Assembly: GCF_000284375.1 (NCBI RefSeq)
Contig: NC_017249.1
Coordinates: 930,001 to 994,000 of the forward strand
Direction of reading: 5' to 3'
DNA: 64,000 nt
Origin: Bradyrhizobium japonicum USDA 6
Lineage (GTDB): Bacteria > Pseudomonadota > Alphaproteobacteria > Rhizobiales > Xanthobacteraceae
Of the stretch, positions 27,937 to 36,704 are shown piece by piece; position 1 is the stretch's first letter; every line of letters begins with the position of its first letter. Under the pieces are notes generated by a model. That model was not told the DNA's origin. It saw only the letters and a list, made by a program, of their open reading frames with translations, and ran no database searches. The translations under genes were made by a program, and so were the position numbers.

Positions 27937-29349
27937 ATGCATCAAACCGTCACAAAACAAGTCGATTCGTCGCGCCGCTGGGCCGTGCTGGCGATCGTCG
28001 TCGCTGCTCAATTCATGTTCGGCGTCGACGCCTTCATCGTGAACGTCGCCATCCCGACCATCGCGGTCGATCTGCATGCGACGCCGGCGCAGATCGAATC
28101 CGTCATCGCGATCTATCTGATCGCCTACGCCACGCTGGTCGTCACCGGCGGCCGCCTCGGTGACATCCACGGCACGAAGAATGTCTTCCTTGCCGGCGTG
28201 CTCGGTTTCACGGTGACCTCGCTGTGGTGCGGGTTGGCGCAATCGGGTGCGGAGCTGATCATCGCACGGCTGGCCCAGGGCGCGACTGCAGCGCTGATGG
28301 TGCCGCAGGTGCTGGCGACGCTGCATCTGCTGTTCACCGACGAACAGCGCAGCCGCGCTTTCGCCATCTACGGCATCGTGCTCGGGCTTGCGGGCGCCGC
28401 GGGCTTCCTGCTCGGTGGTCTCCTGGTCACGATCGACCTCGCCGGTACCGGCTGGCGCTCGGTGTTCTTCGTCAACGTGCCCTGCGGGCTCGTCATTGCG
28501 GCCGCCGCCTGGCGCATCATGCCGTCAGTGCCGCGCCGGGCCGGCACGCGGCTCGATATCAACGGGAGCATGGTGCTGTTCGCGGGGCTGTTGTGCCTGA
28601 TCGGACCGCTGCTGTTCGGTCACGATGTCGGCTGGGCGCCGTGGCTATGGGTCGTGATGGCGAGCGGCGGCGCGATCCTCGTCGCCTTCTTGAAGCTCGA
28701 GCATGCGGTGGCGCGTGCCGGCGGCATGCCGCTGATCGATCTGACGCTGCTGTCCGACGCAGCCTTCCTGCGCGGGCTCGGCGCGGCGTTCTTTTTCTTC
28801 GTCGCCAATCTCTCGTTCTATCTCGTCATGACGCTGTTCATGCAGCGCGGGCTGAAGATACCGCCGCTCGCAGCCGGCATGGCCTTCATTCCGCTCGCGC
28901 TGGCTTTCGTGGTCGCATCGCGTCACAGCGGCGCGCGGGCGCGCCATCGCGGGACCAAGGTGTTGATCGAAGGCTGCATGTTGCAGATCGCGGGCCTCGC
29001 GGCACTCGCGCTGGTCACGGGCTATATCGATGCGCCGGCACCGATCCTGCTCGCACTCGTCATGATCATCTTCGGCTACGGGCAGGGGCTGGTGATGGCG
29101 CCGCTATCCGGTGTGGTGCTCTCGACGGTGAAGCCTGTCGCGGCAGGCTCGGCGTCCGGCATGTACGGCACGACGGCGCAGATCGGAAATGCGGCCGGAG
29201 TGGCCGCAATCGGCGCGGCATTCTTCGCGGTTGAAGCGTTGCAATCGGCGCGCGCAGGCTTCTTCGTTTCGCTCGCCGCGTTTGCGGCGTTAATCACGAT
29301 CTGCGCCGCATTTCTGGCGTGGATGCGCCGCGTCTCTGCACGAAGTTGA
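27937..29349 (+). CDS. MFS transporter of the DHA2 (14-helix drug:H+ antiporter) type
   Basis: ATG 27937 starts a 470-residue membrane protein; the upstream open frame overlaps sthA and is rejected. The N-terminus (QFMFGVDAFIVNVAIPTIAVDL) is typical of EmrB/QacA exporters. GGRLGDIHG is the loop 2-3 signature and GAAGFLLGGLL resembles antiporter motif C. Around 13-14 hydrophobic helices are visible. It probably exports a toxic compound. No regulator or membrane-fusion partner is adjacent. Confidence 0.87.
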   Translation: MHQTVTKQVDSSRRWAVLAIVVAAQFMFGVDAFIVNVAIPTIAVDLHATPAQIESVIAIYLIAYATLVVTGGRLGDIHGTKNVFLAGVLGFTVTSLWCGLAQSGAELIIARLAQGATAALMVPQVLATLHLLFTDEQRSRAFAIYGIVLGLAGAAGFLLGGLLVTIDLAGTGWRSVFFVNVPCGLVIAAAAWRIMPSVPRRAGTRLDINGSMVLFAGLLCLIGPLLFGHDVGWAPWLWVVMASGGAILVAFLKLEHAVARAGGMPLIDLTLLSDAAFLRGLGAAFFFFVANLSFYLVMTLFMQRGLKIPPLAAGMAFIPLALAFVVASRHSGARARHRGTKVLIEGCMLQIAGLAALALVTGYIDAPAPILLALVMIIFGYGQGLVMAPLSGVVLSTVKPVAAGSASGMYGTTAQIGNAAGVAAIGAAFFAVEALQSARAGFFVSLAAFAALITICAAFLAWMRRVSARS

Positions 29350-29362
29350 GGCATTGCGGTTA

Positions 29363-29402
29363 ATTCATGCGGATTCATGCGGATTCCTGCGGATTTTTGC
29401 GT
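29363..29402. repeat. Four tandem 10-bp repeats (ATTCATGCGG)
   Basis: ATTCATGCGG (29363-29372), ATTCATGCGG (29373-29382), ATTCCTGCGG (29383-29392) and ATTTTTGCGT (29393-29402) form an in-phase array just after the MFS stop. It lies about 100 nt upstream of the esterase start. The period is close to one helical turn. Confidence 0.6.
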
Positions 29403-29498
29403 GATTTCGGGTGATAGACAGCACACGGGCTTTTTATTTTGCGCCGCAGCAACTATTTGGTTTGGGTGAACGTTGAACGTCGCCTGCCAGGAGTTGCC

Positions 29499-30671
29499 GT
29501 GTCGCTTGCCAAAAATCTCGCTCTCTTGAGACATCTCCCAAAGGTGGATGGTCTGCGCCTTGCCGAATTCGGCCGGAGCGCGGACGTGTCCAGCCCGTTG
29601 GAAGAAGTCACGGGCTTCGGCGACAATCCCGGAAACCTGCGCATGTTCGCGTTCGTGCCGGTGCAGCTCCAGAAGCCGCGCGCGCTCGTCGTCGTGCTGC
29701 ATGGCTGCGGCCAGACCGCCGCTGCGTACGATCTCGGCGCGGGATGGTCGACGCTCGCGAGGCATTACGGCTTCGCGCTGGTGATGCCCGAGCAGCAGCG
29801 CGTCAACAACGGCAACACCTGCTTCAACTGGTTCAATCCGGAAGACACTGCGCGGGACGGCGGCGAGGCGCGGTCGATCCGCGAGATGATCGCGCATATG
29901 GCCGAAGCGCACCGCATCGATCCCAGGCGCGTCTTCATCACCGGTCTCTCCGCCGGCGGCGGCATGACGTCGGTGATGCTCGCGACCTATCCGGAAGTTT
30001 TTGCGGCCGGTGCGATCATCGCTGGACTTCCCTACGGCATCGCGTCGAATTTGCGCGAGGCGCTCGACGGCATGTTTCATTCGCCGGAGCGGCCGGAGCG
30101 CGAACTCGGCGACTTCGTGCGGCGGGCCTCGAACCATCGCGGGCCGTGGCCGAAGATCTCGGTGTGGCACGGCAGCGCCGACCGCACCGTCAATCCGGGC
30201 AACGCCAGCGAGATCGTCAAGCAGTGGCTCGATTTGCACGACCTGCCGGCCGTGCCGATGGCGGAGACCATTGTCGATGGCTATCCGCGCCAGGCCTGGT
30301 GGAACAAGGACGGCGAAACGCTGGTCGAGTCCTACGCCATCACCGACATGGCCCACGGCACGCCGCTCGGCCTCGCCGACAATGATCAGCGTTACGGCAT
30401 CGAAGGCGCGTTCCTGATCGAGGCCGGTATTTCCTCGTCGTACCACATCGCAAAATTCTTCGGCCTCACCGGCTGGATTCCGGGCGCGGCCGGGAAGCAG
30501 GCCGGGCCCGGGGCGTCGAAGCCGGCGCCTTCACCCGCACCGCATCTCGCCCGCTCGATCCGTGCCGCCGTCGCCGAAGAGCCGGCCGAGCCGAAGCGCG
30601 AGGCGGCTCGCGGCTTCGATCTCGGCCAGATCATCACGCGCGCACTCACCGCGGCGGGATTGATGAAGTAG
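29499..30671 (+). CDS. PHB depolymerase family esterase
   Basis: GTG 29499 is chosen because AGGAG lies 6 nt before it; a longer frame from TTG 29439 has no ribosome-binding site. The 390-residue alpha/beta hydrolase shows HGCGQT (oxyanion region), the nucleophile elbow GLSAGGGMT (GxSxG), a WHGSADRTV segment with a likely catalytic Asp, and a late His in DMAHGTPLG. This matches the LpqC/PHB-depolymerase esterase family, which cleaves short polyhydroxyalkanoates or feruloyl-type esters. No signal peptide is evident. The Pro/Ala-rich stretch near residues 330-370 is a flexible linker before a short C-terminal helix. Confidence 0.85.
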   Translation: MSLAKNLALLRHLPKVDGLRLAEFGRSADVSSPLEEVTGFGDNPGNLRMFAFVPVQLQKPRALVVVLHGCGQTAAAYDLGAGWSTLARHYGFALVMPEQQRVNNGNTCFNWFNPEDTARDGGEARSIREMIAHMAEAHRIDPRRVFITGLSAGGGMTSVMLATYPEVFAAGAIIAGLPYGIASNLREALDGMFHSPERPERELGDFVRRASNHRGPWPKISVWHGSADRTVNPGNASEIVKQWLDLHDLPAVPMAETIVDGYPRQAWWNKDGETLVESYAITDMAHGTPLGLADNDQRYGIEGAFLIEAGISSSYHIAKFFGLTGWIPGAAGKQAGPGASKPAPSPAPHLARSIRAAVAEEPAEPKREAARGFDLGQIITRALTAAGLMK

Positions 30672-30679
30672 CCCCCACT

Positions 30680-30719
30680 GTCGTCCCGGGGCGCGACGTA
30701 GTCGCGGGCCGGGAATGAC
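30680..30719. repeat. Short member of the 'GTC(A/G)T(T/C)CCGGGGCGC' palindrome family
   Basis: GTCGTCCCGGGGCGCGAC is followed by GTCGCGGGCCGGGAATGAC. It sits between two convergent genes. Confidence 0.7.
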
Positions 30720-30721
30720 GG

Positions 30722-31024
30722 CTACGCCGTCTGATCGATCCATTCGATCGGCGCCACCGTCACCTCGCCGCCCGCGACCTTCCGCGTCATCTCCTGATAG
30801 GCCTTGAAGAAGTCGCGCGATTGCAGCGCTTTTTGCGCGGCCTCGTCGGTGACGCTGGCGAGGTGGAAGTAGTTGCCGTCGTCGCGGTTCTTCAGGACCC
30901 GATAGCCGATCCGCCCCTTCAACTCCGGATCGCCGTCGATCGCCTTGATGAAGCGGCCGATCTCCTGGTGCCAGGCTTCCGTCGTGCCGCTTTTGAATTC
31001 GTACCTGATCATGAAGTGCTTCAT
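30722..31024 (-). CDS. Small dimeric alpha/beta-barrel protein, function unknown (antibiotic-monooxygenase-like)
   Basis: ATG 31024 has GGGAG upstream and gives a 100-residue protein; the much longer open frame is not supported. It starts MKHFMIRYEF, a beta strand typical of ferredoxin-like dimeric barrels, and contains NYFHLASVTDEAAQKAL, a layout shared with antibiotic biosynthesis monooxygenase-like proteins. No catalytic residues can be named. It is divergent from an HxlR regulator 200 nt away that probably controls it. Confidence 0.7.
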   Translation of the reverse strand: MKHFMIRYEFKSGTTEAWHQEIGRFIKAIDGDPELKGRIGYRVLKNRDDGNYFHLASVTDEAAQKALQSRDFFKAYQEMTRKVAGGEVTVAPIEWIDQTA

Positions 31025-31081
31025 GTGACGCTCCCTGTTCGTCATGTGCGCCATCATCTGCGCCTTGCGGGCGATCCTGCA

Positions 31082-31108
31082 AGTATGGACAAATTTGATA
31101 GTATGGAC
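31082..31108. promoter_or_regulatory. Direct repeats AGTATGGAC in the divergent control region
   Basis: Identical 9-mers at 31082-31090 and 31100-31108 are spaced 18 bp start to start, between the alpha/beta-barrel gene and the HxlR gene. They could be binding sites of the HxlR protein. Confidence 0.4.
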
Positions 31109-31224
31109 TTTTTCGGCGTCGCTCCTATCCTTATCGCATAGCGTTTTCGAGCGAAGTGGATGCCGGTTCGCGTAAAGAAAACGCGTCAAGACAAGAATGG
31201 CTGGCTGCGCATGGAGGAGACGAC

Positions 31225-31593
31225 ATGGCAAGGGCAAACCCGGCGCGCACCTGTCCGGTTGCGGCCTTTCAGAAGATGATCAGCGGCAAGTACAAGCTCC
31301 GCATCGTCTGGGACCTCAGGGACGGCCCGCGCCGCTATGGCGAGATCAGGAGCGGCCTGTTGCGCGGCGCGGCCGGCAGCGCCGAGATCACCCCGCGCGT
31401 GCTCAGCCGCGAATTGAAGGCGCTGACCCAAAGCGGCCTGATCGACCGCAAGGATTTTGGCGAGGTGCCGCCGAAGGTCGAGTATCGCCTGACGCGCAAG
31501 GGCAAGAGCTTCGTGCCGGTCGTCGCCGCGATCCGGCAATGGGGCGAGCGCAACCTCAGTGAGACGGCGGCGTTGGCGGAGGCCGCCGAGTAA
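31225..31593 (+). CDS. HxlR-family winged-helix transcriptional regulator
   Basis: ATG 31225 has GGAGGAG at 9 nt and encodes 122 residues. The HxlR pattern is clear: CPVAAFQKMISGKYKLRIVWDL, a recognition region LSRELKALTQSGLIDRK, and the wing VEYRLTRKGKSF. A Cys near residue 10 precedes the domain; in some family members such a Cys senses quinones or electrophiles. It is divergent from the small barrel protein. The stop is 4 nt from the convergent MBL gene. Confidence 0.9.
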   Translation: MARANPARTCPVAAFQKMISGKYKLRIVWDLRDGPRRYGEIRSGLLRGAAGSAEITPRVLSRELKALTQSGLIDRKDFGEVPPKVEYRLTRKGKSFVPVVAAIRQWGERNLSETAALAEAAE

Positions 31594-31596
31594 CGC

Positions 31597-32265
31597 TCAC
31601 ATCTCGCCGGTGATGAACGGATTGGTCATCCGTTCCTGGCCGATGCTCGAGCCGGCGCCGTGGCCGCAGATGAAGCCGACGTCGTCGCCGAGCGGCAGGA
31701 GCTTGGTCTTGATCGAATTGATCAGCGTGGCGTGACTGCCGCCGGGCAGGTCGGTGCGCCCGACCGAGCCGGCGAACAGCACGTCGCCGACATGGGCAAA
31801 GCGCAGGTCCTTGTTGAAGAACACCACGCTGCCGGGCGAGTGGCCCGGGCAGTGCAGAATGTCGAACTGCAGGCCGCCGATCGACACGCTGTCGCCCTCG
31901 TCGAGCCAGCGGTCGGGCTCGAAATTGCGCACCTCCGTCATGCCGAAGCGCGCGCCGCTCTCGACCACGTTGTCGAGCAGGAATTTATCCGCGACATGCG
32001 GCCCCTCGATCGGCACCTTCAGCGCATCGCGCAATTCGGCCGCGCCGCCGACATGGTCGATATGGCCGTGCGTCAGCCAGATCTTCTCCACGGTGACGCC
32101 GGTCTGCTTGATCGCGTCCAGGATCTTCGGCACGTCCCCGCCGGGGTCGATCACCACGGCCCTCTTGCCGGGCTCGTCCCAGATGATGGTGCAGTTCTGC
32201 TCGAACAGCGTCACGGGGACGATGATCGCGCCGGCCTTGGCTTGAGTATCATTTTGCTCGGTCAT
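31597..32265 (-). CDS. MBL-fold metallo-hydrolase, glyoxalase II-like
   Basis: ATG 32265 (MTEQNDTQ) gives 222 residues. The zinc-binding motif THGHIDH is complete, with further ligands in HCPGHS, a bridging Asp in VGDVLF, and a late His in FICGHG. The family includes YcbL-type hydroxyacylglutathione hydrolases, so a thioester substrate is likely. It overlaps nothing: the glucosidase gene on the opposite strand begins 172 nt away, making a divergent pair. Confidence 0.87.
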   Translation of the reverse strand: MTEQNDTQAKAGAIIVPVTLFEQNCTIIWDEPGKRAVVIDPGGDVPKILDAIKQTGVTVEKIWLTHGHIDHVGGAAELRDALKVPIEGPHVADKFLLDNVVESGARFGMTEVRNFEPDRWLDEGDSVSIGGLQFDILHCPGHSPGSVVFFNKDLRFAHVGDVLFAGSVGRTDLPGGSHATLINSIKTKLLPLGDDVGFICGHGAGSSIGQERMTNPFITGEM

Positions 32266-32437
32266 GGGCCTCACAATGCCGATTTTTGCCATGCCGCCAA
32301 GCAAAAGATTCGTGCCTCGCCCGGGAACAGCCGCACCCGCCGTCACACGGCCGTCCCAATTCGCTTGCTGGTTTGAACCGCGGCGTTGTTCCGCGTTCGC
32401 TCGCGCGAGACGCGGATTTTTGGGTGGGTTTTCCGGC

Positions 32438-34042
32438 ATGGCTCAAGGCGGCGACAATTGGTGGCGCGACGGCATCTTCTATCAGATCTACCCGCGCTCC
32501 TTTCAGGACTCAGACGGTGACGGCATCGGCGATCTCGCCGGCATTCTGCGGCGGCTGCCTTACGTGAAATCGCTCGGCGTCGACGCGATCTGGCTGTCGC
32601 CGATCTTTCCCTCGCCGATGGCCGATTTCGGCTACGACATCTCCGACTATACCGGCATCGATCCGCTGTTCGGCACGATGGAGGATTTCGATGCGTTGCT
32701 CGCGGCAGCGCATGACAACGGGTTGAAGCTGATCCTCGACCTCGTGCCCAACCACACATCAAGCCAGCACCCCTGGTTCGTCGAGAGCCGGTCCTCGCGC
32801 GACAACCCCAAACGCGACTGGTACGTCTGGCGCGATCCGGCCGCCGATGGCGGTGTCCCGAACAACTGGCTGTCCGAATTCGGCGGCAGCGCCTGGCAGT
32901 TCGACGAGACGACAGGTCAATATTACTACCACGCCTTCCTTGCCGAGCAGCCGGACCTCAACTGGCGCAATCCGGATGTCCGCGCGGCGATCTACGACGC
33001 GATGCGGTTCTGGCTGGAGAAGGGCGTCGACGGCTTCCGCGTCGACGTGATCTGGCACCTGATCAAGGATGCCGAATTCCGCGACAACCCGCCGAACCCG
33101 CATTACGTCGAGGGCCGGCCGCCGAACGAGAGGATCCTGACGCAATACTCCACCGACCAGCCGGAGGTGCACGACGTCATCGCCGAGATGCGGCGCGTCA
33201 CGGATGCGTATCGCGACCGCGTGCTGATCGGCGAGATCTATCTGCCGCTGCACCGGCTGATGGCCTATTACGGCAACGATCTCACCGGCGCGCAGATGCC
33301 GTTCAACTTCGCGCTGCTCTCGACGTTCTGGAGCGCGCGCTCGATCGAGACAATCGTCGAGGATTACGAGGAGGCGCTGCCGAAGGGCGCCTGGCCGAAC
33401 TGGGTGCTCGGCAATCACGACCGTCCGCGCGTCGCAAGCCGCATCGGGCCGGAGCAGGCCCGCGTCGCCGCCATGCTGCTGCTGACGCTGCGCGGTACGC
33501 CGACGCTCTATTACGGCGACGAGATCGGCATGCACCAGCTGGCGATCGCACCGGAGGACGTGCGCGATCCCTTCGAGAAGAATGTGCCCGGCATCGGCGT
33601 CGGTCGCGACGGCTGCCGTACGCCGATGCAGTGGGATGCGTCGCCGGCCGGCGGCTTCTCCGGCGTCAGGCCCTGGCTGCCGTTGCCGGAGGACCATATC
33701 CACTGGAACGTCGCCAATCTCGAAGCCGATTCGCGTTCGATCCTCAGCCTGTACAGGCGGCTGATTGCCTTGCGGAAGGCATCTCCGGCGCTGGTCGCGG
33801 GCGACTACCATCCGATAGCCGCGCAAGGCGATCTGCTGGTCTATCGCCGCGAGGCCGAGGGCACCGCGATGATCGTCGTGCTCAATCTCGGGCCCGACCC
33901 GATCGCCGTGACCACCAGCGCGATCCGTTTCGGCAGCGAGATCTTGCTGTCGACGTTTCTGGATCGCGAGGGCGAGAGGCTCGAAGGCGTGCTGGACCTG
34001 CGCGGCAACGAGGGCGTGGTGGTGATGCAGCCACACATCTAG
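32438..34042 (+). CDS. GH13 alpha-glucosidase
   Basis: ATG 32438 starts a 534-residue enzyme; the upstream open frame overlaps the MBL gene. All GH13 regions are present: DLVPNH (region I), GFRVDVIWHL with the nucleophile Asp (II), IGEIY with the acid/base Glu (III), and LGNHDRPR with the third Asp (IV). The start DGIFYQIYPRSFQDSDGDG fits the oligo-1,6-glucosidase/alpha-glucosidase subfamily. No signal peptide is visible, so it is cytosolic. A convergent trehalose-synthase-like gene lies downstream. Confidence 0.9.
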   Translation: MAQGGDNWWRDGIFYQIYPRSFQDSDGDGIGDLAGILRRLPYVKSLGVDAIWLSPIFPSPMADFGYDISDYTGIDPLFGTMEDFDALLAAAHDNGLKLILDLVPNHTSSQHPWFVESRSSRDNPKRDWYVWRDPAADGGVPNNWLSEFGGSAWQFDETTGQYYYHAFLAEQPDLNWRNPDVRAAIYDAMRFWLEKGVDGFRVDVIWHLIKDAEFRDNPPNPHYVEGRPPNERILTQYSTDQPEVHDVIAEMRRVTDAYRDRVLIGEIYLPLHRLMAYYGNDLTGAQMPFNFALLSTFWSARSIETIVEDYEEALPKGAWPNWVLGNHDRPRVASRIGPEQARVAAMLLLTLRGTPTLYYGDEIGMHQLAIAPEDVRDPFEKNVPGIGVGRDGCRTPMQWDASPAGGFSGVRPWLPLPEDHIHWNVANLEADSRSILSLYRRLIALRKASPALVAGDYHPIAAQGDLLVYRREAEGTAMIVVLNLGPDPIAVTTSAIRFGSEILLSTFLDREGERLEGVLDLRGNEGVVVMQPHI

Positions 34043-34088
34043 CCGTCGTCCCGGACAGCGGTGGAGGGGATCGTCGACGCTCTCTCCT

Positions 34089-34166
34089 CGTCATTGCGAG
34101 CGTAGCGAAGCAATCCAGACTGTTGCCGCGGAAGGATTCCGGATTGCTTCGCTGCGCTCGCAATGA
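34089..34166. repeat. Intergenic palindrome GTCATTGCGAGCG...CGCTCGCAATGAC
   Basis: The arms GTCATTGCGAGCG(T)AGCGAAGCAATCC and GGATTGCTTCGCTGCGCTCGCAATGAC pair nearly perfectly around a 25-nt centre. It lies between two convergent GH13 genes. The family is widespread in Bradyrhizobium (established knowledge). Confidence 0.8.
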
Positions 34167-34190
34167 CGATTGTGGAAATGGCGGAGCAAA

Positions 34191-35864
34191 CTAGCGCGTC
34201 TCGATATCACTCCGCTTCAACAGATAATCCAGCCCGCCGACCCGGTACCAGCGATAGCCATAGGGCTCCAGCACGACGCGATGCTGGCCGCGCTTGTCGG
34301 CGTGGCTGTGATCCTCCGCGAGCAGGTTGATCAGGCGCGCGCCGGCGTCACCGGGCAGTCCCGCCGAGAACGCGATCTCGCGCGGCTTCTCATCCAGATT
34401 GTGCACGAACAGCACGGAATTGTTGCGCCAGTCGTAGCGCATGATGAACATGGCGGGATCGCGCGTCGGAATGATCGCGAAGTCGCCCCAGCCGATCTCG
34501 GGCACCTCCTTGCGCATGCGGACGATGCGCTCGGTCCAGTTCAGCATGGAATTGGGATCGCGCCGCTGTTTCGCGACATTGACGTGCTCGTAGCCGTAGG
34601 GGCCCGTGTCGATGACCGGGCATGCGGGCTTGTTGCTCTTGGTGAAGCCGCCATGCGGCTCGGTCGACCATTGCATCGGCGTGCGCGCGCAATTGCGCTC
34701 GGGGAGCGCGAGATCGTCGCCCATCGCGATCTCGTCGCCGTAGCGGATGACGGGCGTCCCCGGCAGCGTGCACATCAGGCTGTAGGCGAGCTCGAGCCGC
34801 CTTCGGTCGCCGCCGACCATCGGCGCGAAGCGGCGGCGAATGCCGCGATCGTAGAGCTGCATGTCCTTGTCGGGACCGAAGCGCTTGAACACCATGTCGC
34901 GCTGTGCCTTGGTCAGCCGCCCGAGATCGAGTTCGTCGTGATTGCGCAGGAACAGGCCCCATTGCGCGCTGGCCGGCCGCGGCCTGGTCGCCTTCAGTGC
35001 CTTCGCCAGCGGACGCGAGTCGCCCGATGCCAGCGCATAGAACAGATGCTGGTTGACGTGGAAGTTGAACATCATGTGCATGCGGTCGCCGTCGCGGCCG
35101 AAATATTCCATGTCCGTCTCAGGCCGCACGTTGGCTTCGGCGAGGATGATGGCGTCGCCCTGCCGCCATTGCAGGAATTCGCGGAACGCGCGCAGCATGT
35201 CGTACTGCTCGACCGGCTTCTTCACCTTTGCGCCCTTGGTGGCGATCACGAACGGAACGGCGTCCATGCGGAAGCCGGACACGCCGAGCTGGATCCAGAA
35301 GCCCATGATCTTCAGGATCTCGGCCTGCACATGCGGGTTCGAGGTGTTGAGATCGGGCTGGAAATCGTAGAAGCGGTGGAAGAACCAGGCGCCGGCTTCC
35401 TTGTCGCGCGTCCAGGTCGATTTTTGCACGCCGGGAAACACCATGCCCTTGTTGGCGCCGGCCGGCTTCTTGTCCGACCAGACGTACCAGTCGCGGTAGG
35501 GCGAATTCTTGTCGCGTCGCGCCTCCTTGAACCAGTGGTGCTGGTCGGAGGTGTGGTTGACGACGAGGTCGATGATGACGCGGATGCCGCGCTGCTTGCA
35601 GCCATGGGTGAATTCGACGAAATCGCCGAGCGTGCCGTAGCGGGCATCGACGCTGTAATAGTCGGCGATGTCGTAGCCGTCGTCGCGGCCCGGCGAGGTC
35701 TGGAACGGCATCAGCCAGATCGTGGTGATGCCGAGCCCGTGCAAATAGTCGAGCCGCCGCAGCAGGCCCTTGAAGTCGCCGACGCCGTCGCCGTTGGCAT
35801 CCATATAGGTGCCGACGGAGAGGCAGTAGATCACGCCGTTCTTGTACCAGAGATCGTCGATCAT
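34191..35864 (-). CDS. GH13 trehalose-synthase-like alpha-amylase
   Basis: The 557-residue protein has the catalytic regions DLVVNH, GFRMDAVPF (nucleophile Asp), ILAEANV (Glu) and FLRNHDELDL (Asp). The NHDELDLGRL form and the early GVIYCLSVGTYMDANGDG point to the TreS-like subgroup, which interconverts maltose and trehalose or transfers glucosyl units. It lacks the maltokinase extension found in fused TreS-Mak. With the adjacent alpha-glucosidase it suggests local handling of alpha-glucosides or trehalose. Confidence 0.83.
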   Translation of the reverse strand: MIDDLWYKNGVIYCLSVGTYMDANGDGVGDFKGLLRRLDYLHGLGITTIWLMPFQTSPGRDDGYDIADYYSVDARYGTLGDFVEFTHGCKQRGIRVIIDLVVNHTSDQHHWFKEARRDKNSPYRDWYVWSDKKPAGANKGMVFPGVQKSTWTRDKEAGAWFFHRFYDFQPDLNTSNPHVQAEILKIMGFWIQLGVSGFRMDAVPFVIATKGAKVKKPVEQYDMLRAFREFLQWRQGDAIILAEANVRPETDMEYFGRDGDRMHMMFNFHVNQHLFYALASGDSRPLAKALKATRPRPASAQWGLFLRNHDELDLGRLTKAQRDMVFKRFGPDKDMQLYDRGIRRRFAPMVGGDRRRLELAYSLMCTLPGTPVIRYGDEIAMGDDLALPERNCARTPMQWSTEPHGGFTKSNKPACPVIDTGPYGYEHVNVAKQRRDPNSMLNWTERIVRMRKEVPEIGWGDFAIIPTRDPAMFIMRYDWRNNSVLFVHNLDEKPREIAFSAGLPGDAGARLINLLAEDHSHADKRGQHRVVLEPYGYRWYRVGGLDYLLKRSDIETR

Positions 35865-36010
35865 GCGCGAGCCGCCTCGATGCTCCGCCGAGGGTAGCGG
35901 CGGCTGCGTGATAAGTGCGTGGGGGAGGGGAGGTTCCGTGTGCGCCTCATAGCTCGCGCTGCGCGCGCCCCGGAATGACGGGTGGAATGGAATCGGCTAA
36001 GCTCCCCCTC

Positions 36011-36502
36011 ATGGACAGCACCGCCCGCAACATCGCCCTGGTTCCGCCGCCCGACCGCCGCCAGTCCGAGACGGCGCTGGCGATCGCGCGCGGCACGGCG
36101 CGGCTGCTGCGCTCGCTCGGCTTTACCTGCATCAGCGAACTGCCGCTGCCGTCGGGCCGGCGCGCCGATCTGGTGGCGCTCAACGAGCGCGGCGAGATCT
36201 GGATCGTGGAGATCAAATCGTCGGTCGAGGATTTGCGTGCCGACCAGAAATGGCACGAATACCGCGCCCATTGCGACCGGCTGTTCTTCGCCTTCACGCA
36301 GGATCTGCCGTGCGAGATCTTCCCGCAAGACACCGGCCTGATCATTGCGGACGCCTATGGCGCGCACATGCAGTGCGAGGCGCCCGAGCACAAGATCGCC
36401 GCCGCCACGCGCAAGCAGATGACGGTGCGTTTCGCGATGGCGGCAGCGCTCCGGATCAACCGTCTGGTCGACCCGCAGGGCCACGCGGATTTTTGGGAGT
36501 AG
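36011..36502 (+). CDS. mmcB: MmcB-family DNA repair protein (PD-(D/E)xK fold)
   Basis: ATG 36011 encodes 163 residues (MDSTARNIAL); an in-frame ATG 24 nt earlier is possible. The nuclease-fold motif is seen as RRADLVALNERGEIWIVEIK: an Asp, then Glu-x-Lys on the next strand. This matches MmcB, a conserved alphaproteobacterial protein linked to mitomycin C resistance and LexA-controlled repair. No LexA box was recognised upstream by eye. Confidence 0.8.
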   Translation: MDSTARNIALVPPPDRRQSETALAIARGTARLLRSLGFTCISELPLPSGRRADLVALNERGEIWIVEIKSSVEDLRADQKWHEYRAHCDRLFFAFTQDLPCEIFPQDTGLIIADAYGAHMQCEAPEHKIAAATRKQMTVRFAMAAALRINRLVDPQGHADFWE

Positions 36503-36568
36503 GCCGTCTCGTGTCCCGGACGCGCTGCAGCGTGCAACGCTGCTGCGCAGAGCCGGGGCACGAGAGCC

Positions 36569-36698
36569 GTAGGGTGGGCAAAGCGACTTGTCCGCCGTAG
36601 CTCGAAGAGCGAAGGCGGAAGCGTGCCCACCATTTCAACCAACCACGATTGAAGCAGGGACGGTGGGCACGGCGCTGCACGCCTTTGCCCACCCTACG
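36569..36698. repeat. Intergenic palindrome CGTAGGGTGGGC...GCCCACCCTACG
   Basis: Outer arms CGTAGGGTGGGCAAAGCG and CGCCTTTGCCCACCCTACG enclose a second pair, GTGCCCACC/GGTGGGCAC. The family recurs at 47419-47535 and, in minimal form, at 48907-48944. Confidence 0.8.
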
Positions 36699-36704
36699 AG
36701 ACCG

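Noticed and set aside
29363..29402. CRISPR array
   Set aside because: Units are 10 bp with no spacers; no cas genes in the window.
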